Positions 59,565 to 64,000 of a stretch of DNA of 64,000 bases are shown one piece after another. Both the position numbers and the translations under genes were made by a program. This DNA comes from Priestia aryabhattai. GTDB lineage: Bacteria > Bacillota > Bacilli > Bacillales > Bacillaceae_H. The notes under the pieces were generated by a model. It was given only the letters and a program-made list of their open reading frames with translations, was not told the DNA's origin and searched no databases. Numbering within the stretch: position 1 is the stretch's first letter; every line of letters starts with the position of its first letter. The DNA lies in assembly GCF_023715685.1 (NCBI RefSeq), contig NZ_JAMBOQ010000002.1:744001-808000 (forward strand). The letters run 5' to 3'.

Positions 59565-59598
59565 GCGCCTCTATCATTGATAGAGGCGCTTTTTTTTA
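59565..59598 (+). terminator. Terminator of riboswitch 2, before cbiW
   Basis: GCGCCTCTATC ATT GATAGAGGCGC followed by eight T, ending 13 bases before the cbiW start. Confidence 0.85.
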
Positions 59599-59610
59599 GT
59601 AAAGGAGCGA

Positions 59611-59997
59611 ATGAGTGTGACGACGTGGAACTTAAATGGAACAAAACATCACGTGTTGATTTGTAATGGAAGTAGCTGTATGAGAAAAGGTGGAGAAGAA
59701 GCCACGCAAGCTATTCGTAATAAAGTGGGGGAACTGAACTTAGATGAAGCGGTTCATACAACGCGTACGCGCTGTAACGGACGATGCAAAGATGCTCCTG
59801 TAGCTATCGTATATCCTTCGGGAGACTGGTACAAGCAGGTCACTGAAAAAGTGGCTCACCGGATTGTCGAAGAGCATTTAGCAGGTGGCTGCAGCTTAAA
59901 GGAATCGCTTATTTATGAATATGATCAAAAGGGTTTCGTTTCTCCAGAAAACAGTGACTCCATAGAAGGAATTGACAAAGTAAAAAGTAACGCATAA
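59611..59997 (+). CDS. cbiW: CbiW, thioredoxin-like [2Fe-2S] ferredoxin
   Basis: 128-residue redox protein of the cobalamin pathway. Thioredoxin-like ferredoxin pattern: HHVLICNGSSCMRKGGEEAT, then TTRTRCNGRCKDAPVAIVYP (four cysteines for a 2Fe-2S cluster), and TEKVAHRIVEEHLAGG. Probably serves electrons to CbiH60 or another step. ATG 59611 is 3 bases from GGAG; GTG 59617 would be better spaced and may be the true start. First gene of the operon under riboswitch control. Confidence 0.85.
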   Translation: MSVTTWNLNGTKHHVLICNGSSCMRKGGEEATQAIRNKVGELNLDEAVHTTRTRCNGRCKDAPVAIVYPSGDWYKQVTEKVAHRIVEEHLAGGCSLKESLIYEYDQKGFVSPENSDSIEGIDKVKSNA

Positions 59998-60010
59998 AGG
60001 AGGAGCTAGC

Positions 60011-61633
60011 ATGAAAGGTAAACTGTTAGTTATTGGATTCGGTCCAGGAAGCTTTGAACATATTACACAGCGAGCAAGAGAAGCCATTCAAGAAAGTGAT
60101 ATGATCATCGGTTATAAAACCTATGTGGAATTAATTCAAGGACTGTTAACGAATCAGCAAATTATCAGTACAGGAATGACCGAAGAAGTAAGCCGTGCAC
60201 AAGAAGCTGTAAAGCAAGCTGAAGCAGGGAAAACCGTGGCGGTTATTTCAAGCGGAGATGCAGGAGTATACGGAATGGCTGGACTTGTGTATGAAGTGTT
60301 GATTGAAAAGGGCTGGAAAAAGGAAACGGGCGTAGAGCTGGAAGTAATTCCTGGCATTTCGGCCATTAATTCATGTGCATCTCTCCTTGGTGCACCCGTA
60401 ATGCATGATGCCTGTACGATTAGTTTAAGTGATCATCTTACGCCTTGGGAGCTAATCGAAAAACGAATTGAAGCAGCTGCACAAGCAGATTTTGTAGTGG
60501 CTTTTTATAATCCGAAAAGCGGAAGACGAACAAGGCAAATTGTTGAAGCGCAAAGGATTCTATTAAAATACCGTTCCCCTGATACGCCTGTTGGTCTTGT
60601 GAAAAGCGCTTATCGTGACCGTGAAGAAGTCGTAATGACCAATTTAAAAGATATGTTAAATCATGAAATCGGCATGCTGACTACCGTTGTTGTTGGAAAT
60701 TCCTCTACATTCTTTTACGACGATTTAATGATTACACCGCGCGGGTATCAGCGGAAATATACCCTCAACCAAACAGAGCAGCCGCTAAGACCTCATCAGC
60801 GACTTCGAAAAGAAGCAGAACCATGGGCTCTTGATCAAGAGGAGGCTGTAAAGCAATCAGCTTCAGCTATTGAAGCAGTTCAGAACACAAGAGAAGAAAC
60901 AGCAGCTTCACGAGCCCTTGCAGAAGAAGCGCTTCAAGCAATTTTAGGTGAATCCACTTCTGCGGTCGTACACCAGCCAATCGAGTCTATTTTTGAAGTA
61001 GCAGTTAGTCCAGGACTTGCAAATAAGAAATTCACGCCTGTTCAAATGACCACACTAGCAGAAGTTGTTGGTGAAAAAGGTACGATGGAGTATACACCTG
61101 ACCATCAAATCAAACTGCAAATTCCAACGGCTCATCCAGATATGATCATTGAAAAGCTCCAAGCAGCTTCCTTTTTATTATCTCCGGTCGGAGACGTGTT
61201 CACAATCAAAGCGTGTGATTTTTGCGATGGAGAAAAAAGCGATGCCATTCCACATACGGAAGAATTACAAAAACGCCTGGGGGGAATGGACATGCCAAAA
61301 GAGCTGAAGCTTGGTATTAATGGATGCGGTATGGCTTGTTACGGTGCTGTTCAAGAAGATATCGGCATTGTCTATAGAAAAGGTGCGTTTGACTTATTTT
61401 TAGGAGCTAAAACGGTTGGACGCAATGCGCATTCAGGTCAAATTGTAGCGGAAGGCATAGCGCCCGATGACATTGTTGAAATAGTGGAGAATATTATCCA
61501 TGAATATAAAGAAAAAGGTCATCCTAATGAGCGGTTTCATAAATTCTTTAAGCGTGTGAAGAACGTCTATGGTTTCGACTATCAAGATATAACACCAAAA
61601 ATAAAAGTAGAACCAGCTCCGTGCGGAGATTAA
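60011..61633 (+). CDS. cbiH60: CbiH60, precorrin/cobalt-precorrin-3B C17-methyltransferase fusion
   Basis: 540-residue two-domain enzyme. Residues 1-~245 are the CbiH SAM-dependent methyltransferase: LLVIGFGPGSFEHITQRARE, VISSGDAGVYGMAGLVYEVL (P-loop-like GD-G), VIPGISAINSCASLLGAPVM, FVVAFYNPKSGRRTRQI. A linker rich in Ala/Glu follows, and residues ~330-540 are a nitrite/sulfite-reductase-like half with a 4Fe-4S binding set (KACDFCDGEK; GINGCGMACYGAVQEDIGIV). It contracts the ring at C17 in cobalamin synthesis. AAGGAGG precedes ATG 60011. Confidence 0.9.
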   Translation: MKGKLLVIGFGPGSFEHITQRAREAIQESDMIIGYKTYVELIQGLLTNQQIISTGMTEEVSRAQEAVKQAEAGKTVAVISSGDAGVYGMAGLVYEVLIEKGWKKETGVELEVIPGISAINSCASLLGAPVMHDACTISLSDHLTPWELIEKRIEAAAQADFVVAFYNPKSGRRTRQIVEAQRILLKYRSPDTPVGLVKSAYRDREEVVMTNLKDMLNHEIGMLTTVVVGNSSTFFYDDLMITPRGYQRKYTLNQTEQPLRPHQRLRKEAEPWALDQEEAVKQSASAIEAVQNTREETAASRALAEEALQAILGESTSAVVHQPIESIFEVAVSPGLANKKFTPVQMTTLAEVVGEKGTMEYTPDHQIKLQIPTAHPDMIIEKLQAASFLLSPVGDVFTIKACDFCDGEKSDAIPHTEELQKRLGGMDMPKELKLGINGCGMACYGAVQEDIGIVYRKGAFDLFLGAKTVGRNAHSGQIVAEGIAPDDIVEIVENIIHEYKEKGHPNERFHKFFKRVKNVYGFDYQDITPKIKVEPAPCGD

Positions 61634-61651
61634 GAAATGGGAGGACATTAT

Positions 61652-62554
61652 ATGAAATCAGTTTTATTTGTAGGTCATGGAAGCAGAGATCCTGAAGGGA
61701 ACGATCAAATTCGCGAGTTTATTTCTACTATGAAGCATGATTGGGACGCATCTATTTTAGTAGAAACGTGTTTTCTGGAGTTTGAACGTCCGAATGTAAG
61801 TCAAGGAATTGACACGTGTGTGGCAAAAGGAGCACAAGATGTAGTTGTGATTCCGATTATGCTCTTGCCTGCTGGTCATTCTAAAATACATATTCCGGCG
61901 GCTATAGATGAGGCCAAGGAAAAATATCCACATGTAAACTTCGTATACGGGCGTCCCATTGGCGTTCATGAAGAAGCTCTTGAAATTTTAAAAACGAGAT
62001 TACAAGAATCAGGAGAGAATTTAGAAACTCCAGCTGAAGACACGGCTGTTATTGTCTTAGGACGAGGAGGAAGTGATCCTGATGCAAACAGTGATTTATA
62101 TAAAATTACGCGCCTTCTTTGGGAAAAAACAAACTATAAAATCGTTGAAACTTCTTTTATGGGCGTGACCGCTCCATTGATTGATGAAGGAGTGGAGCGA
62201 TGTTTGAAATTAGGCGCTAAAAAAGTGGTGATTCTTCCGTATTTCTTATTTACAGGCGTATTAATTAAGCGTTTAGAAGAAATGGTTAAGCATTATAAAT
62301 TGCAGCATGAAGACATTGAGTTTAAGCTAGCCGGCTATTTCGGTTTTCATCCAAAACTGCAGACAATTTTAAAAGAACGTGCTGAAGAAGGATTAGAAGG
62401 TGAAGTGAAAATGAACTGCGATACGTGTCAATATCGCCTCGGCATTATGGAGCATATTGATCACCATCATCATCACGATCATGACCATGATCACGGACAC
62501 CATCACCACGATCACCACGATCACCATGAAGATAAGGTCGGCGAGCTAAAATGA
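61652..62554 (+). CDS. cbiX: CbiX, sirohydrochlorin cobaltochelatase (long form)
   Basis: 300-residue chelatase that inserts Co2+ into sirohydrochlorin. Two repeated CbiX halves: SVLFVGHGSRDPEGNDQIRE with catalytic His, LLPAGHSKIHIPAAIDEAKE, and the second half AVIVLGRGGSDPDANSDLYK, VILPYFLFTGVLIKRLEEMV. A C-terminal MNCDTCQYR motif binds a 4Fe-4S cluster, and the tail is a long His/Asp run (about 20 His in 30 residues), probably for cobalt storage or delivery. ATG 61652 with GGGAGG upstream. Confidence 0.9.
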   Translation: MKSVLFVGHGSRDPEGNDQIREFISTMKHDWDASILVETCFLEFERPNVSQGIDTCVAKGAQDVVVIPIMLLPAGHSKIHIPAAIDEAKEKYPHVNFVYGRPIGVHEEALEILKTRLQESGENLETPAEDTAVIVLGRGGSDPDANSDLYKITRLLWEKTNYKIVETSFMGVTAPLIDEGVERCLKLGAKKVVILPYFLFTGVLIKRLEEMVKHYKLQHEDIEFKLAGYFGFHPKLQTILKERAEEGLEGEVKMNCDTCQYRLGIMEHIDHHHHHDHDHDHGHHHHDHHDHHEDKVGELK

Positions 62555-63318
62555 TTTTATTGTTAGCTGGAACTAGCGATGCACGTGCATTAGCCGTGCA
62601 AGTGAAAAAAGCAGGTTATGACGTTACGGCAACGGTTGTAACCGACAATGCAGCAATCGAATTACAGCGAGCAGAAGTGAAAGTGAAAATTGGACGTCTC
62701 ACAAAAGAAGATATGACGGATTTTATAAACGAACATGGTGTAAAAGCTATTGTTGATGCAAGTCATCCTTTTGCCGAAGAAGCGTCTAAAAATGCTATCG
62801 GTGCGGCTGCTGAAACAGCGATTCCTTACATACGCTATGAGCGGGCTTCGCAGGCTTTTACCTATGATAATATGACGATGGTTTCTACGTATGAAGAAGC
62901 AGCAGAAGTAGCAGCTGAGAAAAAAGGAGTTATTATGCTGACAACAGGCAGCAAGACGCTGCAGGTTTTTACAGAAAAGCTGCTTCCTCTTTCAGATGTA
63001 CGGCTTGTTGCTCGTATGCTTCCAAGGCTGGATAATATGGAAAAGTGCCAGCAATTAGGACTGCCGCAAAAAAATATTATTGCTATTCAAGGGCCGTTTA
63101 CAAAAGAGTTTGACCGAGCGCTGTATAAGCAGTACGGAGTGACGGTCATGGTCACAAAAGAAAGCGGAAAAGTTGGATCTGTGGATGAAAAAGTGGAAGC
63201 AGCCAAAGAGTTGGGCTTAGATATCATTATGATTGGGCGACCAAAAATCGAGTATGGGACCGTTTATTCTACGTTTGAAGAAGTGGTTCATGCTTTAGTA
63301 AACCAAACTAGGAGTTGA
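62551..63318 (+). CDS. cbiJ: CbiJ, cobalt-precorrin-6A reductase
   Basis: 255-residue NAD(P)H-dependent reductase: MILLLAGTSDARALAVQVKK (dinucleotide-binding-like start), VKAIVDASHPFAEEASKNAI, PYIRYERASQAF, VIMLTTGSKTLQVFTEKLLP and VMVTKESGKVGSVDEKVEAA. Start overlaps the cbiX stop by four bases (ATGA). Reduces cobalt-precorrin-6A in corrin ring synthesis. Full length. Confidence 0.88.
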   Translation: MILLLAGTSDARALAVQVKKAGYDVTATVVTDNAAIELQRAEVKVKIGRLTKEDMTDFINEHGVKAIVDASHPFAEEASKNAIGAAAETAIPYIRYERASQAFTYDNMTMVSTYEEAAEVAAEKKGVIMLTTGSKTLQVFTEKLLPLSDVRLVARMLPRLDNMEKCQQLGLPQKNIIAIQGPFTKEFDRALYKQYGVTVMVTKESGKVGSVDEKVEAAKELGLDIIMIGRPKIEYGTVYSTFEEVVHALVNQTRS

Positions 63319-63323
63319 TTGAG

Positions 63324-63971
63324 ATGGATTTTCGTACAGAATTTAAACCGTTAACTGTTCAGCCTCAGCAAATTGAAGGAAAAAGTTTTGAAATGATTAC
63401 AGAAGAGCTTGGGCCTCATCCGTTTACAGATGAACAGTACCCAATTGTTCAGCGCGTGATTCATGCGTCTGCAGACTTTGAGCTTGGACGCAGCATGCTG
63501 TTTCATCCGGATGCCATTCAAGCAGGAATTAAAGCAATTCGCAGCGGCAAGCAAGTGGTTGCTGATGTACAAATGGTACAAGTAGGAACAAACAAGCAAC
63601 GAATTGAAAAACACGGCGGGGAAATCAAAGTTTATATCTCAGATTCGGACGTCATGGAAGAAGCGAAGCGTTTAAATACAACGCGTGCAATTATTTCTAT
63701 GCGAAAAGCAATTAAAGAAGCAGACGGCGGGATTTTTGCAATTGGGAACGCACCGACAGCTTTACTTGAATTAATTCGTTTGATTAAAGAAGGAGAAGCG
63801 AAGCCTGGGCTTGTTATTGGTCTGCCGGTAGGATTTGTTTCAGCAGCTGAATCTAAAGAAGAGCTTGCTAAACTTGACGTGCCGTTTATTACAAACATTG
63901 GGCGAAAAGGCGGTAGTACGGTAACCGTTGCTGCATTAAATGCAATTTCAATCCTTGCAGATCAGGTGTAA
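63324..63971 (+). CDS. cbiC: CbiC, cobalt-precorrin-8 methylmutase
   Basis: 215-residue isomerase that moves a methyl group from C11 to C12: KSFEMITEELGPHPFTDEQY, VQRVIHASADFELGRSMLFH (catalytic His in RVIHASAD), QVVADVQMVQVGTNKQRIEK, FAIGNAPTALLELIRLIKEG and GLPVGFVSAAESKEELAKLD. ATG 63324 lies behind AGGAG and overlaps no gene; the previous stop is at 63318. Confidence 0.9.
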   Translation: MDFRTEFKPLTVQPQQIEGKSFEMITEELGPHPFTDEQYPIVQRVIHASADFELGRSMLFHPDAIQAGIKAIRSGKQVVADVQMVQVGTNKQRIEKHGGEIKVYISDSDVMEEAKRLNTTRAIISMRKAIKEADGGIFAIGNAPTALLELIRLIKEGEAKPGLVIGLPVGFVSAAESKEELAKLDVPFITNIGRKGGSTVTVAALNAISILADQV

Positions 63972-63974
63972 CGT

Positions 63975-64000
63975 ATGAAGGAAGTGCCAAAAGAACCTAA
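63975..64000 (+). CDS. Start of next cobalamin gene, probably cbiD (partial)
   Basis: ATG at 63975, three bases after the cbiC stop and behind AGGTG, opens MKEVPKEP and runs off the window. In B. megaterium cbiD follows cbiC, so this is its likely start; eight residues cannot prove it. Confidence 0.5.

Noticed and set aside
62461-62528. Tandem repeat of CATCAC/GATCAC units
   Set aside because: It is the His/Asp-rich coding tail of CbiX, a known feature of the family, not a separate repeat element.
1-64000. CRISPR arrays, tRNA or rRNA genes, prophage
   Set aside because: No regularly spaced repeats, no tRNA cloverleaf or rRNA-like sequence, and no phage structural or integrase genes were noticed on reading; a covariance-model scan would be needed to be certain about tRNAs.

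Overview
The window reads as chromosome of a low-GC, aerobic Bacillaceae, most likely Priestia (Bacillus) megaterium. Evidence: strong AGGAGG-type ribosome binding sites, many GTG/TTG starts, dense intrinsic terminators, Bacillus-type gene pairs (ywqH/ywqI-LXG toxin, maeA-ywkB, ysfBCD-like glcDF, bsdBCD, iseA with a WalR box) and the aerobic-bacterium-type 'anaerobic' cobalamin operon cbiW-cbiH60-cbiX-cbiJ-cbiC-(cbiD), an order I know from B. megaterium. The species assignment is inference; no rRNA, tRNA, IS element, prophage or CRISPR was found.

Layout. 1-1.47 kb: MATE efflux pump. 1.7-8.1 kb: a type VII (LXG) polymorphic-toxin locus. Two small helical partner proteins, a 644-residue LXG nuclease-like toxin and its DUF2185-type immunity gene are followed by a 'graveyard' of orphan immunity genes, most preceded by a short in-frame remnant of a lost toxin C-terminus. 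8.15-8.42 kb: a dispersed inverted-repeat element, a second copy of which lies at 45.19-45.53 kb. 8.4-12.9 kb: a sigma-54 module. An amino acid/polyamine permease and a carbon-nitrogen hydrolase sit behind a textbook -24/-12 promoter, divergent from a sigma-54 activator that is co-transcribed with a second CN-hydrolase lacking the catalytic cysteine. 13-23 kb: housekeeping and secreted functions (GDPD, endonuclease V, DedA, luciferase-like oxidoreductase, a broken phosphotransferase, GNAT, a GT-C membrane glycosyltransferase, IseA, a carbamoylase-type amidase). 23.1-28.2 kb: two-component system plus ABC exporter, organised like the linearmycin-resistance (lnr) system. 28.4-36.4 kb: carbon catabolism (Fe-alcohol dehydrogenase and GntP permease behind a promoter overlapped by a cre site; CdaR regulator with glycolate oxidase glcDF). 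39.5-48.3 kb: two paralogous AEC carriers, the LysR/bsdBCD hydroxybenzoate decarboxylase operon, a 5'-truncated abgB relic, and malic enzyme-carrier maeA-ywkB. 48.3-58.9 kb: type II NADH dehydrogenase with DUF1641, ammonium transporter, an unrecognised two-gene membrane-protein unit, brnQ with a CodY-like box, a dicarboxylate/glutamate symporter and an M42 peptidase. 59-64 kb: two tandem cobalamin riboswitches, each with its own terminator, feeding the cobalamin operon, which runs out of the window in cbiD.

The most interesting items are the sigma-54 module with a catalytically dead hydrolase paralog as possible sensor (10.6-12.9 kb), the toxin/immunity graveyard (5.0-8.1 kb), a phosphotransferase gene apparently killed by quasipalindrome correction (17.8 kb), and the folded dispersed repeat whose stems show compensating changes between copies. 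Several disrupted genes (6.4, 17.8, 18.0 and 44.7 kb) show ongoing decay, although the homopolymer-associated lesions could be sequencing errors.
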